Of a stretch of DNA of 64,000 bases, positions 46,577 to 57,200 are shown piece after piece (within the stretch, counting starts at the first letter, position 1; each line of letters starts with the position of its first letter). Source of the stretch: Eretmocerus hayati (Eukaryota; Arthropoda; Insecta; Hymenoptera; Aphelinidae). Below the pieces are notes generated by a model, which ran no database searches, had not been told where the DNA came from, and saw only the letters and a list, made by a program, of their open reading frames with translations. Location: positions 178,047,021 to 178,111,020 of the forward strand of contig CM056741.1 of assembly GCA_029851415.1 (NCBI GenBank). The letters are read 5' to 3'. The position numbers were made by a program, and so were the translations under genes.

Positions 46577-47381
46577 CATGTTAGAAAGGGCCCAATTCAA
46601 AATTCGCATTTTTCAAGGCCATTGAAGGAAGCACGGATTCACGGATTTGATACCTTGGGTTTTTCCATTTTCTGCATCAGTCATATCTCAGCTGTAATTG
46701 CATCAAATCGACTTTTGCAAGGGATCATTTCAAAAGTAATTACACCAGATATCGATCAAAGATACTTCTAGGAGCGTAGATCAACGCGCATGCGCAGGAG
46801 AGGCTAGTTTATGAAAAAAAATTTGCTTTGAAATTGATTTTTGACGTTTTTGACCACTTTCCACCTCCAAAAATTATATATTTGAATGTGGTTTCCAACG
46901 TAAAATGAGCCGACAAATACGGTGAGATGGTTCACTAACGTCTTAATTACAGATATCAGGGTTAAAAATTGATTTTCATTTTCCAACAATGTTTTGCGGG
47001 CCTTGAATCAAAAGTTGTCGAGATGAAACCACTCTTTCTCGAATTGTTAATGTTTCAAAAATGTGTCAAGAAATTTTTAGAACGATTCATTGAGATGCGT
47101 CACAATGCGATTCAATACAAGGAACATCGATTTTTACCGTTTTTTAGAGGATTTCCAGGCTGCCCCAAAACATGGGGGTGACTTCGGGACCTAGAAACTA
47201 TCGCTTTCCTCATAATTTGGGGTTAGGGACAGGGGGAAATTGCTCCCGGGGCCATACCTGGCAAGGGCCGATTCACCATGCTTACCCGCCTAGGCCCTTT
47301 GTGGTGTCAGGTCGATTTGTTGCGGAGTTCACATTGTCGAATTTGTCGAATGTTCGGAGGTCGATTTGTCGAATTGTTACT
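46577..47381. other. Transposon-like sequence without recognisable ends
   Basis: Contains GC-rich strips near 47165-47290 and several unsupported frames. It may belong to the retroelement remnant that follows. Confidence 0.3.
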
Positions 47382-48290
47382 CTATTCAACACCCAAGCCG
47401 CGCACTGCCTCTTTAAACCGGGTATGCGTGCGGATATCGTTGATCGTTGTCTCTTCGAGGACATGGCTCCGATCATCCTCACGCTGCTCGGCGTTCACAG
47501 TGGGTGGTACGAAGGGAATCTGCAACTTTTTGCCCGAACGTAGTTTCTTCTGGCCTGCTTCCAGGATATCATCGTATCTTGTTAATTTTTCCTGAAGTGA
47601 CTTCTTACAGGGATCTCCAAATTCAGTCATTGTTTGTGAGACTGTTATGATCTCACGAGATTCATATTTTGTCATGACCTCCTGATCGTTATGATCATCT
47701 GAGGTTTTTATGACGTAAGCAGAGCCTTCGCTTCAAAGGGTGCTCAAATGAGAGATGTCTGACTCTTCCTTGGAGTTCATGTCATTCCCGGGGACACATT
47801 TTGTGCTTAGTGTATCACTCGTCCTGTGAGTTTGATACGGATTCTTTATTTGCGTCGAGTCCTAAGGATTGTCATGTAGGGTTTCCAGACTTTGTGTCGT
47901 CAGTGACCTTGTTTCAGATCTACCGACATTCGCTTCTACTGGAGGGCAGGCACTGAATTTGGTTATTTCCATTACAGTTGCATCTCGCCATTTGTCAAAT
48001 TGACAATTATTTTTTAGATCCGAGGAACAAGATGCAACTATTGAGCGTTTTCCGGGCCCGAAGATTCATCTCAAGGGGCTTTGTCCGGCTCTGTATTCTC
48101 TTTTGATTGGAGACTCAACTTATGGGAGACCCAATAAGAGTTTTGCTTCTGTTGGCGATTCTTGTTCGACGCGTCATCGCTGTCAAAATCAGCCAAAACA
48201 TTAAAAAAAAGTAGATTTGTTTTTTCGGGTTGACATCGGAGGGCAGCTCTCAGATCCCGATCAAAATGAAAACTGAGTTGACTCACTACG
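47382..48290 (-). pseudogene. Retroelement gag-like remnant, downstream part
   Basis: Reading the minus strand from 48070 to 47382, one frame gives coherent, charged, protein-like sequence over about 230 codons with two in-frame stops. It ends in an open stretch containing KKLRSGKKLQIPFVPPTVN and a natural stop after RGLGVE. An upstream frame (48286-48071) adds RAALRCQPEKTNLLFF. The lysine-rich patch and acidic C-terminus suit the end of a retroelement gag or a gag-pol junction, but no zinc knuckle or protease motif is visible. It lies on the same strand as, and downstream of, the better-supported gag fragment at 49705-50160, so both probably come from one Ty3/gypsy-like copy. Confidence 0.45.
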
Positions 48291-49367
48291 TCAGCATCAC
48301 CCTTCCCCCTCCCCCGTCAACCTCGAGAGCAATATTGAATAGATCCGTGGGCGTACTGGACTCTTGTCAGTTTGTCGTTGGATTTAAAATTTCCGGATTC
48401 TAATTTCATTTTATATTAAACGCTTTTATTGCACTTCACCGAGTTGCTAGTTCGGCAGCTGCCTGACTAGTGAATTTTTCAAAACAGGGGGACTATACAA
48501 TTTCGTCATTTCTGTCCAATCACGATGCACAATTTTTTGTTAGCTCCTCCCACGAGATATACGTCGTTTGCTCGTACGCGTTAGGGCCAAACAATATTGG
48601 TAAAACGAGTGTGTGAAGTAAACGCAAGTGTGTGGTTCAATGCTTTGTGCTTGTTTCCCGATGTACTTTGTTTCTCAGCGTATAAGTTGCCTAATATTCT
48701 GTCTTTGTCGTAGATCACATGGTTGGCAGTGTGTGATCGTAAACATTTCCAAGAATAGTAACGTGAGAGGGAGAGAGATGGCATGACTTTGGTGTCTCTC
48801 TCTCTCACACATTGAGAAGGTGCTAGCTCCATCTGCTTTTGGAACATCGTATTTTATCGAGGAAGTATGTTTACTGATGCATTGGAAATACGTCAAACGT
48901 CATTAATCCAACAGCACGAGTATTTGAATCCCATGCAGACACGCGAGTACGGCCGTGTACTTCATTGCCGATAAGACAACAGGGAGCACGCATGCATCAA
49001 CCCAATTTTTCTTTTTTTTTTGGTGGTTCGTGGCCCGAGAAACAAAGTTACAATTCGGTTTTTTCTTGCAAGTTCGATGAGTACTTCGGAATCAGTACGT
49101 CTCACCGCTGAATCGGAGTGCTTACTCAACCATTCTTCATTTTCGCCACCAAAATGCATCATATAGTTAACTTTCATCACACTTCCGAAACATAGTTAAC
49201 TATTTGATGTGGCTAGTAATATCTTGCATCGTTAGTGTTTTTGTTCGTTGTTAAGTCAATAAAAGCGTTTTTTAAAAGTTTTCTTTTACCAATTTTTTTT
49301 TATATTTCCTTTGGACACTCTCATTCCAGGAATGTTCTCGGAAGAGACATTCGGAGTCCAGAAGAGA
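48291..49367. other. Sequence between the two gag-like fragments
   Basis: No coding continuity is seen. CT/AG-rich simple sequence lies at 48765-48815. The interval may be an unrelated insertion or untranslated retroelement sequence. Confidence 0.3.
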
Positions 49368-49704
49368 CTTACGAGGGGAGCACCAACTTTGCGGGTCCTG
49401 GATCTTGACGAAACTTTGGAAATCTTCTTGTTTCGGTGAGAAATGGAGGTATCCAGAAGGGTTTTGTCCAATGGGCCTCCTATCCCGAGATTCAGCCATG
49501 GAGGTTAGCATTGTCGGTATATCTATATATGAGTCACTTGAACATGGGCCTATATGGACAATGCTAATCTCCATAGCTGTATCTCGAGATAGGAGACCCA
49601 TTGGACAAAACCCTTCTGGATACCTTCATTTCTCACCAAAACAAGAAGATTCCCAAAGTTTCGTCAAGATCCAGGACCCACAAGGTTGGTGTTCCCCTTG
49701 TCAA
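49368..49704. mobile_element. Foldback element, copy E
   Basis: Ends CTTACGAGGGGAGCACC and GGTGTTCCCCTTGTCAA. Arms of about 150 bp pair at about 92 percent by eye through TCCAGAAGGGTTTTGTCC and GAAATCTTCTTGTTT, around the family core GAACATGGGCCTATATGGAC. It is inserted in a gag-like reading frame. Confidence 0.9.
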
Positions 49705-50160
49705 TTCCATTCTCATGGAGATTATACCAGCTTAGAGCTAGTCTCTCTAAGGATTCTGACAACAAAAGATGAAGTTCTCGGTCATCCAGCTCCATGGTCT
49801 CAATGTACTGCTGAAGTTCCTTGAAGAATCCCATCGGACGCTCTGTGGCTTGTCCTTTGAAGACAGGAAGTTTGAATTTCAATTCTCTCGCGATGAGTCT
49901 CGATGACCCAGGCGGAGTGCGCGCGAGATCATTGAGTTGTTTTTGAATTGGAGTTTCGGTGATTCTGCTTCTTTCGATGGGATGTGGGGGGGGGGGGGAG
50001 AGGTGATTTCGTTTTCAGTAGCACATTCAGATTTCTTCTGTAAATTTTGACAGTTGGATGCAGATTCTGTTTTTCCTTTGAGCTCCCATAGCACAAAATC
50101 ACCGCAGCTTCTTTGATACAATTCTAGCCTCTGACGCAGGAGTTCAAGTGTGAATCTCGG
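49664..50160 (-). pseudogene. Ty3/gypsy-like gag fragment, interrupted
   Basis: On the minus strand the frame runs from a Ser/Pro/Lys-rich N-terminal segment through ARTPPGSSRLIARE into the capsid start ELKFKLPVFKGQATERP, then GFFKELQQYIETMELDD and SLERLALSWYNL. This is the pattern of Ty3/gypsy-type capsids (K-LPxFxG near the start and a later A-x-x-W-Y/F). Resemblance ends after about HENGIDK, where the foldback copy E begins. A frameshift near 49890 separates the upstream frame (50121-49879) from the capsid frame. Beyond the insertion (below 49368) only a short doubtful continuation is visible. No long terminal repeats were found. Confidence 0.65.
49986..49998. repeat. 13-base G homopolymer
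   Basis: Uninterrupted G run inside the degraded gag region, a likely site of length polymorphism or assembly error. Confidence 0.9.
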
Positions 50161-50204
50161 ACAGCTTTTGTTTGAGTTTTAATAAGTAATTAATCAAAAG
50201 TAGG

Positions 50205-50300
50205 TTCTGGTGGCATCAGTGATCTCGGGTGCACCTAAAATTTAGGTCCCGCAGAACAATGTCGAAGAGAGATTGAAGGATGCATCATTAAAAATGAAAG
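50205..50300 (+). mobile_element. SINE 3' fragment
   Basis: AGGTCCCGCAGAACAATGTC and the following GAAGAGAGATTGAAGG match the body of the SINE at 8045-8258, ending in an A-rich tail. A faint match to the TTTCGGTGACTTCGG region precedes it. The tRNA-like head is gone. Confidence 0.6.
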
Positions 50301-51928
50301 AAATCTTGGATAACATGGTGCTCATGACATAACCAAGAGCATCTCGTATAATCCCCGCTAAATTTTCTTTGGTAATCACGGTAAAAAATTCTGAATTTGG
50401 CTGGTTATCCATTTGCTCAAAGTGGATTAAATAACCAACAACTCATTAGTTTTGAACCATGAAGAGCGTAACTGGAAAAATCGATAGCGAAGCCCAAACA
50501 TCAATTCGAGATTCCAACATCAGAATTCCCTCCAAAAGAACCAACTATTCGTACCCCTATAGCCATACAGGATATGTGCTGCCAAGTGCGGACAGGAGTT
50601 ATACATAGCTTGGCAGCTCGTTCATCAGTACAACATCTCTTATCGAGTATCTCTCCATACTCTATAGCCGGTGAGCTACTCTGAGTGGCACCTCGTGTTT
50701 CGCTCGAGTAAACGCACAGCCATCCGTGATGAGAAACTGCATCAGACTCTAGTAGCTCGATAGGTGAACTATACACATATATATCTACATCCACGTGTGT
50801 AAATCCGTAGTCCAGAGTGGTGGCGCTACATGCAACGTGCTTGAGTGAGAATCCTCGAACTGCTGCTACTGCTTCCAAGTGCCAATATCCTATATACGAT
50901 GCAAGCCAACGACGGACTCTCGAGTATTATAGATCGGCCTCGTATCCAAGTGCCTCTCGTTCGAGTACTTGCAAGCTCATGACACATTGCTGCCAAGGCT
51001 ATATGTATACTTGCAACGCTATATAGACAGATATAGAGTGGTTGGCACCCGATTTGTGGCTGGCTCTTACGTGCTTGATTAGCTGATGTGTTTATTCAGC
51101 TGTTTGGAGCTTAAAGTTTTCTTCTGCTGAGACAGAGAGCGAGTGTACGCAGGAAAGGCTTCGTGACAGCTTCGGAGAGTTCATGTGATAGTAGTTTCCT
51201 AGTAGTTAATTAGAAGAAAGAGTAGCAAAGGATGAATTTTGATCGACGTATTTGAAATTTATGATATCAGATATTAGGGTTGTTTTTGATATCGCGGACG
51301 TGCGTTGAGAATGATCTCCTGGGTTGAAGTTCCTCTCTCGTTCTGATCTTGGAAATTCTTGAAAGTTCAGTTTTGGATGTTGGCTGTCAATGTCACAACC
51401 TTTTAAGGTATGTCTCCTGAAACAATCAGGATGAAAATTTTGAGCGAGCCGTGTTGTTTTGATAGCAACACAACCTCGCCGTCTTTCATGTGCAATCGCG
51501 TATACACAACAAAACAGTTCGTGCACGTACACGCTCACATACGCACGCTCTCCGCGAAGCAGAAAATTAACATTGCGCGCGGCGAAACATCACTAACATT
51601 CGAGCCCTCGTGTAAACAAAATAAATGGGCACGGTTCCCTATTTTTCGCAAGGATGAAGATAGCACTTGAATGAATGACATATCAATTTTTCAGCGAGTT
51701 CTCTAAAGAATTGTCAGAGCATTCGTAAGAACGGTGCAAAAAAGTTGCCTTCTACTGCGCCGTTCCTATCCTTCGCGTTTTACGAGCTCGAACTTTCAAT
51801 ATTAAATACTCGAAAACAAAATGGATAGGCTCCTTGAAATTCCACCAGAAGATGTGTTATGGATAGTTGAATTACCACACAAATCGCCAAAAGATTCTCT
51901 AAATTTCAAAAAAAACCGGAGACATACC
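50301..51928. other. Intergenic stretch, nothing recognised
   Basis: The interval 50500-51050 has TATA-rich and CACGTG-containing sequence resembling non-coding DNA at 10.3 and 27.0 kb in texture only. No gene is supported. Confidence 0.35.
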
Positions 51929-52587
51929 TTAATGCTAGTCCGGAAAGGGTCTAGATATTTCGCCTGATAGATGGCGCTTTGATCGCACTAAATATGCGAT
52001 GGGAGATTATGAACCAATTTTTTGCCTCATGGTATTTCAACCTCACATTTCCGACCCAAACGAAATATGGCAAGTGAAACACCATGATATTCCCCATTGA
52101 ATGAGTTGTTTTACACTCGGAAATTCAATATCTCCAGAAAATCGTAGTTCTTTGGCCCGCTGAGCAAGTTATCCTGCTCGATGCTCGCACTAGTTCAAAT
52201 TTTTTGCGAGCTAGATTCAGAATTATCGGGCGTGGGAGGGCTCATTCGACAGGAAATTCCAATTCACAGATGGCATAGTATCTGATTTTGGCCAAAACTG
52301 TTTTGTTATCGAGGAATATATCGGAATAGTCGCGGACGCGCTCTGTCCCCCCAAAAAATTGCCTTCAAGCTTTTCTCGATTCCTAGTGAATGAAATGCCA
52401 TGAAACTTTGCATGGTATCGTGTTATAAGATTTCACAGGTGGCCTAGTATCTGAGTATCACATTCAATACCTCTAAAAGCGGATGAACAATAATTCCGCT
52501 CTCAGAATCATTGCGTGCAGCCGCAACCTGGAATTACGCCGGTGCGTGTTGGATTGCGGTTCTGCGAGGACTCCGGACTAGCCTTAA
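51929..52587. mobile_element. TTAA-flanked element, family 2, copy 2
   Basis: TTAA at 51929-51932 and 52584-52587 bounds ends TGCTAGTCCGG and CCGGACTAGCC. The right subterminal region contains the complement of the ACACGCACCGG block that is also found inside the left end of 17962-18442, joining the two into one family. At 659 bp it is longer than copy 1. No transposase. Confidence 0.75.
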
Positions 52588-52789
52588 TTTTCATAACAAA
52601 AAAGTACCGGGAGTTGGAAATTTTTTTCATGGCGGGTTACGTGGTCGGAAACGAACTCTTATCCGGTAATTGCACTGGGAGTGCTTGAATAAAAATCTGT
52701 TAGATGATTGTGTGTGGATCAAAAACAAATTTTCCATGACCTTCAATGCAACGTGTAGAATGTTATTAATTCATTAACGATTTAATTCT

Positions 52790-53223
52790 CATGTTGTCTC
52801 AACGGTAGATCATCTTTCTGGTCAATGTGCATTTGGTGAAACACGGGTGCCCCAAAGATGATGAAACAACTTTTTCCTTCCTGCATCTCAATGTACAAAC
52901 TGCATGGTCATGAGTGTGAGGACTGGATGCATGTGTTGTGTGAATGTGAGCTGTATAATAATTTGCGTGATTTGAGTAGTATAGGTGTGATACGTGATGA
53001 GGATGGAAACTGGGATGTTAGTGGCGTGACGCATGGAAAGAAATCGTTTGGGGCTTTCTGTAGGTTTGCAGAAAGGGCCTTCCTGGCACGGAAGGAAGCT
53101 GTGAGGATGTTGGCAGAGGTGGAAGAAGAGGGCGAGGGAAGCAGTGCCTATAGGCGCTGTAACCCAGACCCTCTATTGCATGGGTGCTTTACCGCGAGGG
53201 GGACGCCATGTCCTGGGGTGTGA
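52790..53223 (+). pseudogene. R1-type LINE, C-terminal fragment of ORF2
   Basis: The open frame from 52858 contains C-x-D-W-x-H-V-L-C-E-C-x-x-Y (DWMHVLCECELYNNLRDL), the cysteine/histidine motif at the C-terminus of R1-clade reverse transcriptases. It continues with GNWDVSGV, AFCRFAERAFLARKEA and a natural stop at 53221. Just upstream, in another frame, HLSGQCAFGE resembles the conserved approach to that motif, so a frameshift lies near 52850. Everything 5' of this, including the polymerase domain, is absent, as is usual for 5'-truncated LINE insertions. Confidence 0.75.
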
Positions 53224-53620
53224 TGACCCTCCGGCCCCAGTTACCGCCCGCCGGAGCGAGGAGACCGCACATCTCCATCCGGCACCACGGGAGTGGGTGA
53301 GTCTAGGGACTCAAATTGGGATCGCCCCCGGGCGATAACAATGCGAGCCCGTAAGACTCATCCATCATCCCGAGGGACTCTTTGGGCTCTCAGGAAGCCT
53401 AAAAGAGTCCCAAAATCCCCACCGAGGGGTGGGCATCGGCCTTGTGCTGGGGGCCGTGCCCGGAAGTCGGTAGTCGGGGCGGAGGACTAAGCCATCACCG
53501 AGCCTGGCTCGGTGTTGGTCATCCTCCAACCCGACGCGCTGGCAGGGCGGATCCCTGCACCGCGCCCATGGGGGCAACCGGGGTTGAGCCAAAAGGCAGG
53601 GACCCGGTATACAAAAGCCA
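53224..53620 (+). mobile_element. 3' untranslated tail of the R1-type LINE
   Basis: GC-rich sequence directly following the ORF2 stop, including CCGGGCGATAACAATGCGAG and GGGCATCGGCC blocks. Composition returns to AT-rich after about 53620, marking the likely insertion end. Frames on both strands here are composition artefacts. Confidence 0.55.
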
Positions 53621-54230
53621 ATATTCCTGTACAAACTACACAGTATCTTTCGGCTATTTATAAGAGTTTCGCGTATTTGATTAACAGATTTATACCTCGA
53701 ACTGTGCATCCTTGGAAGTTATTCCATAAATAACTACCGATTCGTGGCCTCATAACTTACATTTATCGGAAATTTTCCCGTGGAAAGATGCAGGCATTTC
53801 ACAAAGGTGGACTAGCCCTTGTCCGAGTAAATTTTTGGAATGCGATGATGCCTTATTTTTAATCCTAGAGAATGAGAAAGGTAACAGATCCCGATGTCAA
53901 CCCGACTTTTGGTGCATTTCAAGACTTTTTGGGGAAAAGTGAGGATATACCTATGTCGCTCAAGAATAAATTATGTTTAATTAGCCTGCGCTCTTGCACA
54001 TCACCAAGGATCGCCCTGAGAAGTTTGTGATGTGTACAACTTCCCCCTTTACATTTTTATTGAATATCTATATCTGATATCCACCAATCGTCAAATTCGT
54101 CATAAGTAGTCTCTACTGAGTCGATCCGAGAGATAATACGAATGAGTAATAAAAGTTGGAGTACTTGACTTTCTTGACTTGGGCAATCATAGCAGCCCAT
54201 ACGTCCTTGCCTGGTTTTGAGATACTCAGT
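53621..54230. other. Spacer downstream of the C-x3-C peptide gene
   Basis: AT-rich. A minus-strand frame near 54235-54125 containing KPGKDVWAAMIAQVKK reads like protein but overlaps or follows the stop of the peptide gene and is not supported further. Confidence 0.3.
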
Positions 54231-57200
54231 TCACTCAGAAATCAAACTTTCCAACGGATTACATTCATCGAGACACCATGATCTTGACAAAGTTCCTCTG
54301 TTAGGGTAATGTTCTGAAAATCAAAAGTACATTGATTGTTTGTTTGACAAGAACCCATTGGGTATTACGTTTTGCAGTACTCAGATCAATGTAATTGACA
54401 TTCTATGCAAAAATCAGAATCATTATATTCTTGAATGATCATAGTGTTTGGGTGCTCGATGATGCCTAAAAGGTCTCGGTCCAGTGCTTTTAAAGTATTT
54501 TTCATTATTCTAACCTAAAAATGCCGCGTTCAAATAAGATTTTGGGGTTCTCGTAATGAAAAAATATATCCGTACTTTGCTGGCAAGCACATTTTAGGCA
54601 CTGGAGGACATGTCTGTCCTAGTGCCCAAAATGGGCTACCGCGTTCAGTACGAAAATATACTATTCACCTGATTCATTCCTTTGAAAGAGACCACTTGCT
54701 GGAACCAACTCAATGTCCTAGGAACGATTACACACTTATTTCAAAATGGAAAAATTTCCGAAAAACCAGAAATGTAAATCCGAATAAAGCTCTATGATCC
54801 CCTTTAAATTTTCTTTCCTTCTTTCATCAAAGGAAATCATGAGCATCTCATAAATCCAACGTCCACTGTCTATGAATTGTTTGAACTCAATCCTCATGTT
54901 GAAAGGTATTCAATTGATGCTGGCTATGCATCAAACCGATTCCCGGAGCGAGAAAAAGTGTGCAAGCCCAGGCTATGCATCAAACCGATTTCCGGAGCGA
55001 GAAAAAGTGTGCAAGCCCAGAAGAGTTCACCACAAATATTTGACTCGTGGACGAATATAGTGCTGTTGAACACTCTGATAACAAGTTATATTTTCTTCTG
55101 GAGTGCTGTAATCGAAATAGCAAGAACCATAGGCATCACAACTGTACATTTCGAGAGTGGCGCATTTTTTGAAATTATTAAGCTCGTATCCAATCTTGCG
55201 TGAATCGCGTTTTGATACTCACTGTTGCAACTTTCTTCACATTCCTCAATGCTATCTGTAATTTCAAAAATCATGATTAGGTAGAACACAGATTTGCCAA
55301 GGAATCAGAAACTTGAAAATTATTCCGTACTCCCCAACACATTGATGAAAAGTAGAGTCATTAAAAACAGGATTTCAATTAAATCACGCAAATTCCACCC
55401 GTGTTTGCTCATATCGACGACTTCAATCACGCGGTCAAAACTTTTTTGGCACAGGTATTCCTACAAATGCCACTCGATTGTACATGTACTTCTGCGCATA
55501 TACATTCAAATCAAACTATATTTGCTACACCTTAATACTCTTGGCACGATATTTGCAGCATTTTTGATGTTTCACTTTCAGTGTATTCTCACGACTTACA
55601 AGATATATCTTCTTTTCAATGGCCGTTGAGCTGGTTTTATTCACATGTGTCATGCTTCTCGTGACATAATAAGATATGAATTCCATGTAATAGAGTTTGA
55701 ATCTTTTCGAATTTGCAACTTGATGCTTTGGAAATAGATAGACTCCGTCCCTTTATTTTCAACTCTCCAAGTGACCAGGATTTTAAAATGAAAATTGGTT
55801 AATCATGGATTACAATTTCAATACGATTTTCCGTTGAGTTTTCATACAATTTTCTACCGAAAGCCAATCTTTGAGTCAATAACGACTCCAAATTTTCACA
55901 CCTTGCATAATTTTTAAAGGAAACATGAATTAGACATCAATGAGATCCGATTGACTTGCAAATACACTTCTCTGCCAAATTTGCTCAAAATCTGATCGAT
56001 AGATCTTCTACCGCGGATACACTCTTGAAATAGCAAGGATCTTCACGGACATTAGATCAACGCCAAAGATGAGGGTTTTGTGATATCAAACGTCTGCGGT
56101 TACTTTAAATCACGCAAAACTCGAGGTACTTGAATTTTGTAGGAGTAGTAATTCGTGTAGAGTGTACCTACTCTACACGAATATCCGAATATCCGAGTTG
56201 TATTCAGATAGTCTGGATATGGTCTCAGCTTAGCCCATGAAACATGATATAGTATTCATAAAGCGTATATTTGGTCAGAATATTTCAGTCAGCATCGGAA
56301 CATACATGGACTAAAACATACACGATGTCAGTGATAGTGAACTGGGGGCTCATGCATGATTACATGTGATGAGTTACATTTCATCCTAAATAGACGTTAT
56401 TTTCGAGGCTGTATAACAACTAATATGCGTATGGATAGACGTTATCACTACTGTGGTGGTCACGGAAATATAACTTTGCAGATATCGGGAGTTGGGACTC
56501 ACGAATTCGATTTTTGTTGGCAAAGTAGGTGTTTGTGGAATGGCATCCCCAAACAATTCTTTTCCTTTTTTCGTTTCAATTCTATACTATTCCTCATTCA
56601 CAGGATGTTCAATGGTTCCTTTCACAAAGCATAGTGATACACTGAACTCTAGTGATACCTTTGCCGACCATTTCTGCGAAGAGAAAGTTTCACCTGTCAT
56701 TATTTCATTCAAGATATCTCGTACGAGATAAGACAACTCAATAATATCGTAAATTTTGTAGAAAAAAAGCCAACAGGGAAGAGATATATATGGGCATTAT
56801 TGCGAAAACTTACACATTTTGGACCCAAAAATTCAGATGTAGAAAATTGATCTCCCGCATGTCTATCCCATTTTTTTCATTCTTTTTCCCATATTGGGTG
56901 ATAATATGTTATAAAACATATGCAGAAAATTTTTGGGAACGAGTTAGAACAATACATGTGATTTTCACATGTATAAGACATAGGAAAAGTAGTACATGGA
57001 CTTGACATTTCCGATTTTTGACGTGTTATCTAGCAAGAAATCCTGACGCGATGGGACCATGTGACCTTGAAATTCCGGTTCAGATGGTTGATTAGAATCG
57101 GGGTTACAAGCTCTGGAGCAGATAATCTCATTTCTTTGTGTTTTTTGTATTGTTGAGTATCCCGGGGGACAGATTCTAAATGCACAGAACTGACATTTCT

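Noticed and set aside
49020..49045. tRNA primer-binding-like sequence TGGTGGTTCGTGGCCCGAG
   Set aside because: It is on the wrong strand for the gag fragments, lies within the region rather than next to a terminal repeat, and I cannot match it to a tRNA end with confidence.
53365..53733. Overlapping frames in GC-rich sequence
   Set aside because: They fall in the 3' untranslated tail of the R1-type LINE and have no coding character.
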